Positions 12,640-39,598 of a stretch of DNA of 64,000 nucleotides are shown here, in pieces. Within the stretch, counting starts at the first letter, position 1; every line of letters starts with the position of its first letter. The notes under the pieces are model-generated. The model did no database searches. It was not told the origin of the DNA and worked only from the letters and a program-made list of their open reading frames with translations. The stretch spans positions 11,738,276 to 11,802,275 of the forward strand of contig CM030716.1 in assembly GCA_017979445.1 (NCBI GenBank). Direction: 5' to 3'. A program made the translations under genes and the position numbers. This DNA comes from Akebia trifoliata (Eukaryota; Streptophyta; Magnoliopsida; Ranunculales; Lardizabalaceae).

Positions 12640-13140
12640 GGTGTATATGTCACAATCTGGTGGTGTCTAAATCTGCTGCTGATACCGATGTCGTACTTGT
12701 AATTGTCTGTCCTTACAGTGCATACAACCCATTCTTCTTCAACCCTTTCATTACCACAAGAGCACCTTTAGAAACCCGAATTACTCCATCCCCTACCTTG
12801 TAACAACAACCATTTGAGTCTAGCATACCCAAGGAAATCAAATTTTTCTTCAAATCTGAACGTGCCTGACATCTGATAATGTCCTCACAATACCGTCAAA
12901 CATCTTCACCCGAACTGTGCCTATCCCCACTACCTTACAAGCAGTATTATTTCCCATAAGAACTTCACCCCCATCAAAAGGTCGATAGGTTGTGAACCAG
13001 TCCTTATTGGAACATATATGATAAGTGCACGCCGAATCAAGAATCCATCCACTCCTCACTAGAGAAATTGGTAGAAACTGAAAGTACATCACCGTTATCA
13101 CTATTTCCATCTGCCACTGCTGCATCACCAGCATCATGAT
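12640..13140 (-). pseudogene. Copia protease / GAG-pre-integrase region
   Basis: Frame 12850-13137 contains WILDSACTYHICSNKDWF, the aspartic protease active-site region (D-S-A in place of the more usual D-S-G, which is common in this lineage), followed by VLMGNNTACKVVGIG and VRTLSDVRHV. A stop before SGW and a shift near 12850 interrupt the link to gag and integrase. Confidence 0.85.
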
Positions 13141-13149
13141 TATTATAAT

Positions 13150-13897
13150 TTTGTTTTTCCTTCCCTTTACTATCCGGACAATCTTTTTTAAAGTGTCCTT
13201 CTTGATGATAATTGAAATACTTTAACTTTCTAGTCTTTGATTTTGATATAAACCGTCATTTTCCATTATGGTTCCCTTTATGATTTGATCTCCCCCTACC
13301 AAACAAACCTTTGCCTGAGCTTTCTGTAATTCCATCTACTTTCTTCTTCAATTCTTTAGAATTTAAAGCAGATTTAATCTCCTCAACCGAAACAGTAGTT
13401 TTTCCATACATTAGGGTATCAACAAAGTTTTCATATGAGGGTGGTAGAAAACAAACCAAAAGTATAGCCTGATCTTCTTCATCAATTTTAACACCAACAT
13501 TCTTTAAATCCATAAGAATACTATTATATTCATCAAGATGATCAGGGATAGAAATACCTTCTCGCATCCGCAAGGTGTAAAACCGTTTCTTTAAATACCA
13601 CCGATTTGTGAGAGATTTTGTTCATGTACCGAGTTTCCAACTTTGTCCATAGCAGATCTATTGTGTCTGAATCATCGACCTCTCGCAGGACCTCATTCCC
13701 CAAAGATAATAGAATCATACTGTGTGCCTTCTCCATGATCTCTTCTTTCTGTTCTGGTTTCAACGATTCAGGAAAATTATCGCTTCCCAACAGCGCCTTC
13801 GATAAACCTTGCTGAACAAGCAAAGCTTTCATCCGAACCCGCCATAGATTAAAATGTTCCTTCCATTGAACTTCTCAACATCATACTTCGCAGCCAT
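13150..13897 (-). pseudogene. gag: Copia gag region
   Basis: Translation starts at 13897 (ATG directly after the primer binding site). A single missing base near 13853, judged against the related copy at 35644, throws the frame before WRVRMKALL. Frames 13542-13832 and 13256-13573 carry the UBN2-type gag (MILLSLGNEVLREV, ILLVCFLPPSYENFVDTL). In the following zinc knuckle two of the expected cysteines read as tyrosine (YFNYHQEGHFKKDC), so zinc binding is probably lost. Confidence 0.88.
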
Positions 13898-13898
13898 A

Positions 13899-13910
13899 GC
13901 TCTGATACCA
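13899..13910 (-). other. Copia primer binding site
   Basis: The - strand reads TGGTATCAGAGC, the usual plant Copia primer site complementary to the 3' end of initiator tRNA-Met. It lies 3 bases inside the 5' LTR end. Confidence 0.9.
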
Positions 13911-13913
13911 GTT

Positions 13914-14238
13914 TGTTAAACTAAACCCTATGATCTGAAGTATAAATCAAGCAATAACACAAGAATCTCACACGACACAAAATATACGTGGTTCGGTTAA
14001 ATAATCGACCTACGTCCACGGGCGAAAAACGACAATTTCACTATATTATCCAAAGAAGAACACTGTTACAATTTCTCTCTGTCTCTCGTATGTTTCTCAC
14101 ACCCTCTAGGGTTTCATCTCTTACCCTTTATATACTTAGGGTTACAAAGAGGTTAAACGGGTCGTTAACGGATCTCAAAAGATCAAGGTTGAATCCACGA
14201 CAACCCTCCACATATAAGAATAGAAGACATAACCAACA
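13914..14238 (-). repeat. Copia 5' LTR (internally deleted, 325 bp)
   Basis: It runs on the - strand from TGTTGGTTATG (14238) to TTTAACA (13914). Its antisense TATA segment lies near 14127-14136. Compared with the 3' LTR it lacks about 110-120 bp between two copies of AAACGGGTC, which suggests deletion between short direct repeats. GATTA follows at 14239-14243. Confidence 0.92.
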
Positions 14239-14243
14239 GATTA

Positions 14244-15120
14244 CATATATGAAAATGATAAACTCAGATTACATATGTGGCACAAATCACTAAGAATGAG
14301 ACTTATGTAACAGATGAGGATAAGCATGAAATTGATGGTATGGGTAACCGTGAAGAGGGATAGCCCTATTAGATAACAGCCCTGGTTGTAAGTTTTGAGT
14401 CGCGATTACAAAGCTATAACTATGATGATTGCCCAATTGATCCTAACGTTTCTTTTGTAGGCCATCAATGTTCAAGTAAGAATAAAAGAATAATTTTCAA
14501 CCAAAGTCAATGATTTAATTCCAGATGTCAGGGAGGACACAACATGCAAAAAGCTCAGATTCGACAACCCAAGGTTGATGAATTTCATAAAATTTGATGG
14601 ACTATGGCGACAAATTTTTCGTTGTCAAATTTTTTTCTTTCCAATGGGTAAAAACAATCAAATTAATGGAGGATGAGAGAAATTCAACAACTCTAGGCCA
14701 TTGAATTTAGGGAACATCATAAATTACATGGCCCTAAGCCATCGAATTTTGATTTCTAAAATTCATAGGCCTTGACTAGTCGAATTTTCCAATTTTCACA
14801 TAGTAGGACAGGTGTCAATACAATCGAAAGTCCTAAAAGGCGAGGGAAATACATAAAAGAATGTGAATGGAAAACCAAAAATAGATATGAATTCAATCTC
14901 ATTGACATAAGACTTGGCTTTGGCTTGGATGAAACCGTTGTTTTGAGGTTCCATGTAGAAGAATAAGAAGAAGAAATGATGGAAAAATGGTATCTCAATC
15001 TTCCTAGTCATCATGCTCATGAACAATATCAGGATGACCCCAATATTGTTAGTGAATAAGACAGGAAACCATGGTACAAGATGATTTGATGTTTCTCATG
15101 TATCATATAAGAATGAGATA
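14244..15120. other. Unassigned intergenic DNA
   Basis: No coding frame with recognisable motifs. Words such as GGCCATTGAATT, GCCATCGAATTTT and GTCGAATTTTCC recur around 14690-14790, suggesting an old repeat. Nothing else is identifiable. Confidence 0.4.
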
Positions 15121-15124
15121 AGTT

Positions 15125-15960
15125 GACTTCCCCACATGGCATACTCAATCGACTCCCCTGACATAAGGTGTGCAAGAACCATAGATTACCTTTCATTGGG
15201 ATACACAACTACACAAATTTATGGGATGTGTGGTTGTGTATCCCGAGGCATAAAGTCTATGGTTCTGGCACACTCCACTTCTAAGGGTGTCAATGGGTAC
15301 CCATTTTAACCAAAATCGAATCGGAACCAGAACCAAAAACCCCAATTCCGGATCCCTTTTTATTGGAACCGATTAGAGCTAGGTCTAAAATGAAACCGAA
15401 CCGATAGAAATCGGAACCGTTAAGTTCTATCCAATGGATATCTACGGGTAGTCGGAATCGATGTATTTTGTCATTTATTTCCATACTATAAATGATTTAA
15501 GGTATTTTTATTTCAAAATAAATGCATGTCATATACAATTCTTCAATGTTTTGTATAAATTATCGATTGAAACTTAAAATGAGTTATTCTTCTAAAAATT
15601 TATTACTTTTAACAAAGATAAAATTTTTACTTTTGAAAAAAATCATTAAGTTGTATCTTTAGTATAACAAATTATAATTAAGTTAATAATTTTGTAAATA
15701 ATATGTTAATTTTTAAAAGGAAAATTTTTGTTATAATGATTTGAAATATTTTTTTCTCATTCGATTCTTCAGAGCCGGAACCGATGGGTATACCCGTGAT
15801 TTTTGGTTTTAGCGGTTCCGATTCCGATTTCATTTATTTTGGAATCGGACCCGAAATCAAACTAATATAATAGTTATGATTCTAAGTTCTTTAGGAACCG
15901 ACCCATTGACACCCCTACCCACATCAGGGGAGTTTATTGAGTATGCCACGTGGGGGAGTC
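15125..15960. mobile_element. MITE-like foldback, interrupted (copy 1)
   Basis: The left arm begins GACTTCCCCACATGGCATAC and includes CTCAATCGACTCCCCTGACA. The right arm at about 15917-15960 is its inverted copy (CATCAGGGGAGT, TGAGTATGCCACGTGGGGGA). An inner palindrome pairs GGGATACACAACTACAC with GTGTGGTTGTGTATCCC and AGAACCATAGA with TCTATGGTTCT. The right arm is interrupted by another inverted-repeat element at 15283-15916. Related to the element at 16311-16500. Confidence 0.75.
15283..15916. mobile_element. Nested inverted-repeat element with GGGTGTCAATGGGT ends
   Basis: The ends are AAGGGTGTCAATGGGTACCC on the left and GGAACCGACCCATTGACACC (running into CCT) on the right, a clear terminal inverted repeat of about 16 bp. 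Both subterminal regions are rich in GGAACCG/CGGTTCC words in inverted orientation (for example ATCGGAACC near 15320 and GGTTCCGATTCCGAT near 15812). The centre is AT-rich and non-coding. The ends resemble hAT-type non-autonomous elements, but an 8-bp target duplication is not evident. Confidence 0.65.
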
Positions 15961-16310
15961 ATATTATCACCACTCATCATATAACATTGCAGCGTCTTCT
16001 TTATAAACCTTGACCAGCAACTCGATCAAGCAAGCTAGACTTATTATGTAACATTTATACGATTTGATAGTGATCCAACAGTGATGGGATTAATGGATCA
16101 ATGGGTTCCCTTCATTTAATTAGAAGTGTTGGCATCATCCTTAGTTAGTAGTCATTCCTTCTGTCCAAACCACTCGATGATACCCCAAGATTCTTCAGAC
16201 AATCTCAAAGAGCATCCATCGGCTTAAAGTCTAAACTTAGGGATTCCAATAATGGGTGACAATCAAAAGGATAATACCATATAATTTTCTAGAAACGCGA
16301 TAATCTGACA

Positions 16311-16500
16311 ATGCCACTTGGCACACTCAATCGACTCTCGTGTCATGAAAAATTCAAGAACCATAGATCTGTATGTTTTGGGATACAAAATTATACTTTC
16401 CCATTATAATGTGTATCACGAGAGAACTGTGTATCTTTAGGCATACGATCTACTGTTCCCGAACTTATCAAGTCAGGAGAGTCGGTTTAGTGTGCCAATT
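16311..16500. mobile_element. MITE-like foldback (copy 2), upstream of the P450
   Basis: Inverted ends CACTTGGCACACTCAATCGA and GTCGGTTTAGTGTGCCAA are related to the ends of the foldback at 15125-15960, and both share the inner AGAACCATAGAT / GGGATAC words. It lies about 410 bp upstream of the P450 start codon, in its presumed promoter region. Confidence 0.7.
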
Positions 16501-16847
16501 TTCTATTATAGTATTAGATGCGCAGTATCATCCGGGATACGATGCAATTAAAAGTATTAAAAAATTTTGACTTATGATAAATGAGAAGAATTTATAACCC
16601 TTTAAATGAATCTCACGCATCAAAAGTCAACTTAAATAGGATAATCCCAAAGTCCATTGTATAGTCTTTAATTAATGGTTCAAAAAAATATAATATAGAT
16701 TAGATGCCATTCATCATTGAATCTCGTTGACTTTATTTCTAAGAGAATCCATAAGCATTGAAAGACTATCTAAGAAGATCGGTGCCGTCCTCCATGTGCG
16801 TCCATGTTTCATGATAATTTGCTTATTATTGATCACAATGTATTCCC

Positions 16848-16859
16848 TTTATATAAATC
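16848..16859 (+). promoter_or_regulatory. TATA box of the P450 gene
   Basis: TTTATATAAATC lies 53-64 bases upstream of the chosen start codon (16912). A TATA box here predicts transcription from about 16880-16890. That would exclude the upstream in-frame ATG at 16804 and favours 16912. Confidence 0.6.
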
Positions 16860-16911
16860 AACATTGACTCTTCCCATAGCAAAGCCATCATCAATATCCA
16901 TCTCTCATTCC

Positions 16912-33962
<17,051 letters not shown>

Positions 33963-34904
33963 AAGATCAAATGAATACAATTATTTGTACAACTGAAATA
34001 CACTACTATAAGTTGTATTTGGGAAAAAGTTTGTTGTTGAATTTCATTAATTTATATTGAGTCTCTAGAGATATAGCAATAATGTTATTGTAAATTAATG
34101 GTTATCCATCCTTGACAGCAAACAAGATTGGTAAACATCCATTTTTTTTATGTGAATTAAGAATCCTCGTTCTTCATAATGCATAACCGTCGAAGGATTA
34201 TTTTATTTTATTTTGAGAATTTTGAAATATCTCTCTCGCATTAGCATAATTGATTGTGATTATAATCAATCTTTTGGATTGTAAGGATTACTAGATAAAT
34301 TGTGTATGGTTAGAAAAAATATAAAAGTCTCCAAGATAAATTCTTATATCTATTATCTTATGTTAATTTAGAGATTAGTTTACTTGTACTTGAGATATTC
34401 TTTTTTATGTTTTATATCCAAATTTTGCTAAAATTGGTTCAAAAAAGGCTAAAGATTCTTGAGATCATACTTGTTTGTGTCGAGGTATTCTAATAATGTA
34501 AATATTATTGGAAATGCAAATTTGATTGGTTGGACTAATTATATAAGTGAAAGTTTATGGGCCATTTCAAGATGAGTCAATCTTACTTTTTGTGATGAGG
34601 ATGGCAAAATCTTATTTTTGGTAACAACAATAGTCTCCCTACGAAGATCATCGATGAAAATCATTGTCTTTCAAATTCTTTCAAGTGAATAGATGATCCT
34701 TAATTATTTTCAACTCATAACCTAATTTTTATAAAACTATAAACAAAAGTATGGATTGATGTTTTTTTAATAAGAATCATCTCCCTAGATAGAGTAAGAG
34801 GAAAAGAATTGAATAGATTAGATGCAATCATGTAAAAGTCAATACAATAATAAAAAATTATTTATTCAAGATCATCAATCGAGACTAAGGGTGCCATTGG
34901 GTTT
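33963..34904. other. P450 3' UTR and downstream intergenic DNA
   Basis: AT-rich. Candidate plant polyadenylation words (AATAATG near 34078, TTGTAAATTAATGG near 34089) follow the stop codon by 115-130 bases, but none is decisive. No other gene is seen up to the LINE fragment. Confidence 0.4.
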
Positions 34905-35062
34905 TAAGTTCTAATGAACCTAGATGATCTTAACAGAAAAATCAAAGGAAATTATATCACGTTAAAGATTGACATGAAAAAGGCCTACAATAGGCTCGAA
35001 TGGCTTTTCCTCTTTGTTGTTCTAAAAAGGGTAGGGTTTTATGAAGTTTTCTTTAATCTAGT
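34905..35062 (+). pseudogene. LINE reverse transcriptase fragment
   Basis: The + strand reads a frame with ITLKIDMKKAYNRLEW and VVLKRVGFYEVFFNLV, matching the conserved (L/I)K-D-M-KAYDR-(V/L)EW palm motif of plant LINE reverse transcriptases. It is probably part of the same LINE as 38447-39416 and 59817-60530, which lie on the same strand in the right order, but the intervening part of the enzyme is missing. Confidence 0.7.
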
Positions 35063-35190
35063 CAAAGGTTACAAATAGGTAAACAGGTCGAATCCAAATC
35101 CAAACCAAATTGAAGCACTAATGGGCGTGGCGGAAGTGGCTTTTTTTTTTTTTTTTTTTTGTTTTTGGAAGTGAAGCCAATGTGGAGATT
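35063..35190. repeat. Rearranged Copia junction: inverted LTR piece plus 3' internal end
   Basis: About 35065-35110 (GGTTACAAATAGGTAAACAG, CCAAATCCAAACCAAAT) matches a Copia LTR in inverted orientation. It is followed at about 35125-35190 by sequence like the end of the Copia internal region just before its 3' LTR (GCGGAAGTGG..., GCCAATGTGGAGATT; compare 38045-38092). A T-run of about 22 bases lies between. So what precedes the 5' LTR at 35191 is Copia-derived, not a simple insertion site. Confidence 0.7.
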
Positions 35191-35627
35191 TGTTGGGTTA
35201 TGTCTTTTATTATTGATATATGAAGAATTATCATGAAGTCAACCTGGATCTTTTGAGGATTCGCTAATGACCTGTATGACCCGTTTAATTGATAATGTGT
35301 GGGGTTTCCTCACCATCACTGGGGGTCTAGGGGCAAAGTCCCCATCCAAAATATTAAACCCATTTGATTTGGATTTGTATCCGACCCATTTACCCTCTTT
35401 AACCCTAAGTATATAAAGGTAAGAAATGATACCCTAAAAAGTTTAGAGAGATATACGAGAGGTAGAGAAATTGTATCCATGTTCTTCTTTGGTCATCATA
35501 ATGAAATTGTCATTTTCGTTCGTGGACGTAGGTCGATGCTTTGACCAAACCATGTATATCTTGTGTCATGAGAGATTATTTGTATTATTGTTGATTTATA
35601 CTTTAGATATGAGGGTTCTTTCAAACA
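35191..35627 (+). repeat. Copia 5' LTR (437 bp)
   Basis: Runs TGTTGGGTTATG...TTTCAAACA, with TATATAAAGG near 35410-35420. It retains the GTGTGGGGTTTCCTCACC segment that is deleted in the 3' LTR. Confidence 0.9.
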
Positions 35628-35630
35628 AAT

Positions 35631-35642
35631 TGGTATCAAAGC
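35631..35642 (+). other. Copia primer binding site
   Basis: TGGTATCAAAGC, one mismatch from the initiator tRNA-Met site TGGTATCAGAGC used by the related element at 5514-14238. Confidence 0.85.
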
Positions 35643-35643
35643 T

Positions 35644-36440
35644 ATGGCTGTAAAGTATGTTATCGAAAAATTCGATGGAATGAACGATTTTAATTTATAA
35701 CGGGTTCGGATGAAAACTTTGCTTATTCAAGAAGGTTTATCAAAGGAGTTGTTGGGAAGCAATAATTTTCCTAAATCATTAAAACCATAACAGAAAGAAG
35801 ATATCATGGAGAAGCCACACAATATGATTCTATTGTCTTTGGGAAATGAGGTCATGCGAGAGGTCGGTGATTCAGACACGGTAAATCTATTATGGAAAAA
35901 AGTTGGAAACTCAATACATGACAAAATCTCTCACAAATCGATGGTATCTAAAAAAATAGTTTTACACCCTACGGATGCGAGAAGGTACTTCTATTCTTGA
36001 TCATATTGATAAATATAATAGTATTTTTTTAGATTTAAATAATGTTGGTGTTAAAATTGATAAAGAAGATCAAGCCATACTTTTGGTTTGTTCTCTATCA
36101 CCCTCGTATGAGAATTTCATTGCCACCTTAATGTGTGATAAAATTACTATTTTGATTGAGGAAATTAAATCTACTTTAAATTCTAAGAAATTAAATAAGA
36201 AGGTTGATGAAATTATAGAAAGCACAAGTGAATGTTTGTTTGTTAGGAGGGGATCAAATCATAAAGGGAATCATAATGGAAGAAGACGATTTATATCAAA
36301 ATCGAAGACTAAAAAGTTAAAATGTTTCAATTGTCATCAAGAAGGACATTTTAAAAGAGTTACTCTAAAGTGTAAAGGGAAGGGAAAACATAATCATAAT
36401 GACCATGATGTTGGTAATGCAACAATGGTAGATGGAAATA
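35644..36440 (+). pseudogene. gag: Copia gag region
   Basis: ATG at 35644. A TAA replaces the TGG of the NLWRVRM motif (about 35698). The main frame from 35975 carries ILLVCSLSPSYENFIATL and the zinc-knuckle region CFNCHQEGHFKR, where the final cysteine is not in the expected place (VTLKC). Stops and a shift near 35975 break the N-terminal half. Confidence 0.85.
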
Positions 36441-36826
36441 GTGATAACGGTGATGTATTCTCAATTTCTACTAATCTATCCGATGAGAAGTGGATTCTTG
36501 ATTTAGCGTACACCCATCATATATGTCCCAATAAGGACTGGTTCACAACCTATCTACCTATTGATGGGATTGAAGTTTTTATGGGAAACAATGTTGATTG
36601 TATGGTAGTTGGGATAAGCATAGTTTGGGTGAAGATGTTTGATGGTATTGTGAGGACATTATCAGATGTTAAGCATGTTCTAGAATTGAAGAAAAATATA
36701 TTTTCCTTGGGTATGCTGGACTCAAATGGTTGTTGTTACAAGGTAAGAAGTGGAGTTATTCAGGTCTCTAAGGGTACTCTTGTGATAATGAAAGGGTTGA
36801 AGAAGAATGAGTTGTACGCATTGTAA
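36441..36826 (+). pseudogene. Copia protease / pre-integrase region
   Basis: Same open frame as gag (35975-36826). WILDLAYTHHICPNKDWF shows the protease site with the motif changed to D-L-A, so the catalytic loop is probably lost. It is followed by VVGISIVWVKMFDGIVRTL and VLELKKNIFSLGMLDSNG. Confidence 0.82.
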
Positions 36827-36892
36827 GGATAGACAATTACATGTACGACGTCAGTATCAGCAACAGATTTAGACACCCCTAAATTCTGACAT

Positions 36893-38030
36893 ATGCACCT
36901 CCGGCATATGAGCGAGAGATGGATGACAGTCTTAAGCAAACAAGGTTTGCTTGACAGGGAGAAAATTGAAAAATTGGACTTCTATGAGCATTGTGTTTTA
37001 GGGAAACAATGTAGAGTAAAGTTCAGTGCGAGAATTCATAGAACCAATGGTACTGTGGATTACATTTCTTCTGATTTATAGGATTCATCTCCGATTGTAT
37101 CACATGGTGGAGGTAGATACATGTTGACATTCATCGATGATTTTTCGAGGAAAGTTTGGATATTTATTTTGAAGAGTAAAAATGAAGTTTTTGTCAAATT
37201 CAAGCAAAGAAAAACACTGATAGAAAAATAAACTGGAAAATAGATTAAGAAATTGGGGATTGATAATGGTTTAGAATTTTGCTTTAATGAGTTCAATGAG
37301 TTCTATAAAAATGAGGGTATTGTGCGGCATCACACTATACGGAAGACACCACAACAAAATGGGATTGCAAAACAAATAAACAAAATTCTATTGGAAAGGA
37401 CATGGTGTATGCAATCCAATTCTGGTTTGTCATAGTATTTTTGGGTTAAAACTATTAAGACAACCTATTATTTAGTGAACAGGTCTCCTAATAGTGCTAT
37501 TGAGTTCAAAACTCCAAAGGACGTGTGGTCAGGGTCTCCTACCATATATTATGGCTTGAGGATATTTGGGTGTCCAGCATATGCTCATGTAAATAATGGT
37601 AAGCTTAAACCAAGGGCAAATAAATGCATATTTCTTGGATATCAGACTGGAGTGAAAGGTTATAGATTGTGGTGCCCAAATGCGATAGGGAAAAAGTTTA
37701 CCACAAAGGTTGAGTATATGACAATTACAAAGGCAGTGAATGAGGCAATTCAGTTGTAGGGTTTTGTTACTAATTTGGGTTTGGAACAAGATGTTACTAT
37801 AGTATTTTGTGACAGTCAGAGTGCCATACATCTAACAAAAAATCAGATGTATCACGAGAGGACCAAGCATATTGATGTTAGATTGCACCTCATCTGAAAT
37901 GTGATTGCTCAGGTGCTATTGTAGTGAAAAAGATTGATACAGTAAAGAATCCAACATATTTCATGACTAAGGTCATCCCAAGTATTAAGTTTAGTGGCAG
38001 TCTGAACTTGATAGGTGTTTGTAGTTCTTG
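36893..38030 (+). pseudogene. Integrase joined to RNase H C-terminus by deletion
   Basis: Frames 36893-37081, 37253-37435 and 37475-37759 cover the integrase (EHCVLGKQCRVKF, IDNGLEFCF, KTPQQNGIAKQI, FLGYQTGVKGYRLW). At about 37697, GKKF is followed directly by TTKVEYMTITKAVNEAIQ, which is the TTEAEYMAATEAV part of RNase H. The reverse transcriptase and the first half of RNase H are gone. It continues in another frame with [18 protein letters not shown] to about 38030. Confidence 0.88.
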
Positions 38031-38092
38031 AAACCCTAGTGAGGTACGACGGAAGTAATTTTTCATTTGGAATTGCAGCCAAGGTAGAGATT

Positions 38093-38446
38093 TGTTGGGT
38101 TATGTCTTCTATTCTTGATATATGAAGAATTGTCATGAATTCGTTCGAGGGCAAAGCCCTCGGCCAAAATATTTGACCCATTTGGTTTGGACTTGGATCC
38201 AACCCATTTACCTTTTTTTAACCCTAAGTATATAAAGGGTAAAAGATGATATCCTAAAAAGATTAAAGAGATATACAAGAGGCAGAGAAGTTGTAACCCT
38301 ATTCATCTTTGGTTATCATAGTGAACCGTCGTTTTCACTTGTGGACGTATGTTAATACTTTGACTAAACCACATATATCTTGTATCTTGTGAGATTATTT
38401 GTGTTCTTGTTGATTTATATTTCAGATCTGGAGGTTCTTTCTAACA
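38093..38446 (+). repeat. Copia 3' LTR (354 bp)
   Basis: TGTTGGGTTATG...TTTCTAACA. It lacks about 80 bp present in the 5' LTR between GAAGTC/GAATTC and GGGCAAAG. GCCAAGGTAGAGATT directly before it is the likely polypurine tract. Confidence 0.9.
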
Positions 38447-39416
38447 TGTGGATTTGAATAAAATTTGCAAATAAAAAAAAGAGGGATTTAGGTCTAAAGC
38501 CTCTTGTGGATGTTCATAAAATCAGAAGGTCTAAGATGAGTTTCAGAGTTATCACAAGGACTGGTCTTTAGGTGGAATTTTTCAAATCAAAATATGCAAA
38601 AGAGGGGAATTAGTGGCTAGCTAGCTCATCTTTAGGAAAATGCAAGATTTGGGAAAGCTTAAAGAACCATTTGAAGCATATAATTTTAAATTTTAAGACG
38701 TTGGTAAAAGATGGTCTAAGCACTCGATTTTTCTTGGATAATTAGAGTGGGGAGGGTCCTTTGTTTAACCTATTTCTTAAATAAGGTCTTACTCTAAAGA
38801 TGGCCAATGTGTGGAGTTTTGGAACATGGGATAAAAGAAAAATCAGATATGTGATCTTTGTTGAGGATGCAGTCCAAAAAATCTTAAGCATGGATCTTCC
38901 TTGCAGTTTAGTAAACATATTAATCTGGTCAGACCCAACTATGGGTGTTTTCTCCTCTAAACAAGCTTGAAATTTCTTCCGATTTAAAAGCAATCTAAGT
39001 AAAAATTGGAAGGCCTTTTGGAATATTGTGATCCCTACAAAAATTAAATGTTTGCTTGGCAATTCCTCCATTAATCTTACCCTATAGATTCAATTTGAAG
39101 GAGAAGAGACCTTATTATTGCATCACGTTGTACATGCTGTGAATTAGTCGAAGAAATGACTTCTCACTTGTTCTTTAATTATGTGTGTGCAAAGAGAACT
39201 TGAAAAAAATTTTCATAGTGTCACTCCTTGAGTAAGGAATGATGCACCTATATCAGAAGATGATTTGCTCTTCGTATTCAACTAAAAAGGATCAATTCTT
39301 AGTTTTGGTGAATTGGATGCCTTGGTTAGTAATCTGAAGCATTTGGTTAGCCTGTAACTCTAAGATTTTTTAGAATAAACCAATCTTGGTGAAAGGTTTT
39401 ATTAGCTTAGTGTTTT
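38447..39416 (+). pseudogene. LINE ORF2 fragment (zf-RVT region)
   Basis: Broken + strand frames read KPLVDVHKIRRSKMSFRVIT, SIFLDN-SGEGPLF-like, DLPCSLVNILIWSDPTMGVF, SSKQA-NFF and NIVIPTKIKCLL. This is the pattern of the region between reverse transcriptase and RNase H in plant LINE ORF2 (zf-RVT). It is interrupted at 39416 by an LTR and appears to resume at 59817. Confidence 0.78.
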
Positions 39417-39559
39417 TGTGGCGCCCCCGAAACACTAACACAAAGCCCATGACAAATCTCGAGGTACTAAATGGCGCCTCGAAATTTCGACATGGTTTCC
39501 TCTATTTATGTTAGCATTCCAAGGCACTAAATACCTACTTCACCTAATAAACAATATAC

Positions 39560-39598
<39 letters not shown>

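Larger units (their letters stand above)
5514..14238 (-). mobile_element. Tork/TNT1-type Copia LTR retrotransposon (nested)
   Basis: Nearly complete element on the - strand. The 5' LTR is 13914-14238. The primer binding site at 13899-13910 is TGGTATCAGAGC on the - strand, matching the initiator tRNA-Met type. One degraded gag-pol frame runs from 13897 to 9952, and the 3' LTR is 5514-9889. The order gag, protease, integrase, reverse transcriptase, RNase H is diagnostic of Copia. A 5-bp target duplication GATTA lies at 5509-5513 and 14239-14243. The 3' LTR is split by a 3.9 kb solo LTR of another family (5826-9757), so about 4.8 kb belongs to this element itself. Stops and frameshifts make it non-autonomous. 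Confidence 0.93.
35191..38446 (+). mobile_element. Internally deleted Tork-type Copia, + strand
   Basis: 5' LTR 35191-35627, primer site 35631-35642, gag, protease, part of integrase, then a direct jump to the RNase H C-terminus, and 3' LTR 38093-38446. It belongs to the same family as 5514-14238 (alignable gag, protease, integrase and LTR). Reverse transcriptase and most of RNase H are deleted. No target duplication was found (AGATT before, TGTGG after). Stops throughout. Confidence 0.9.
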
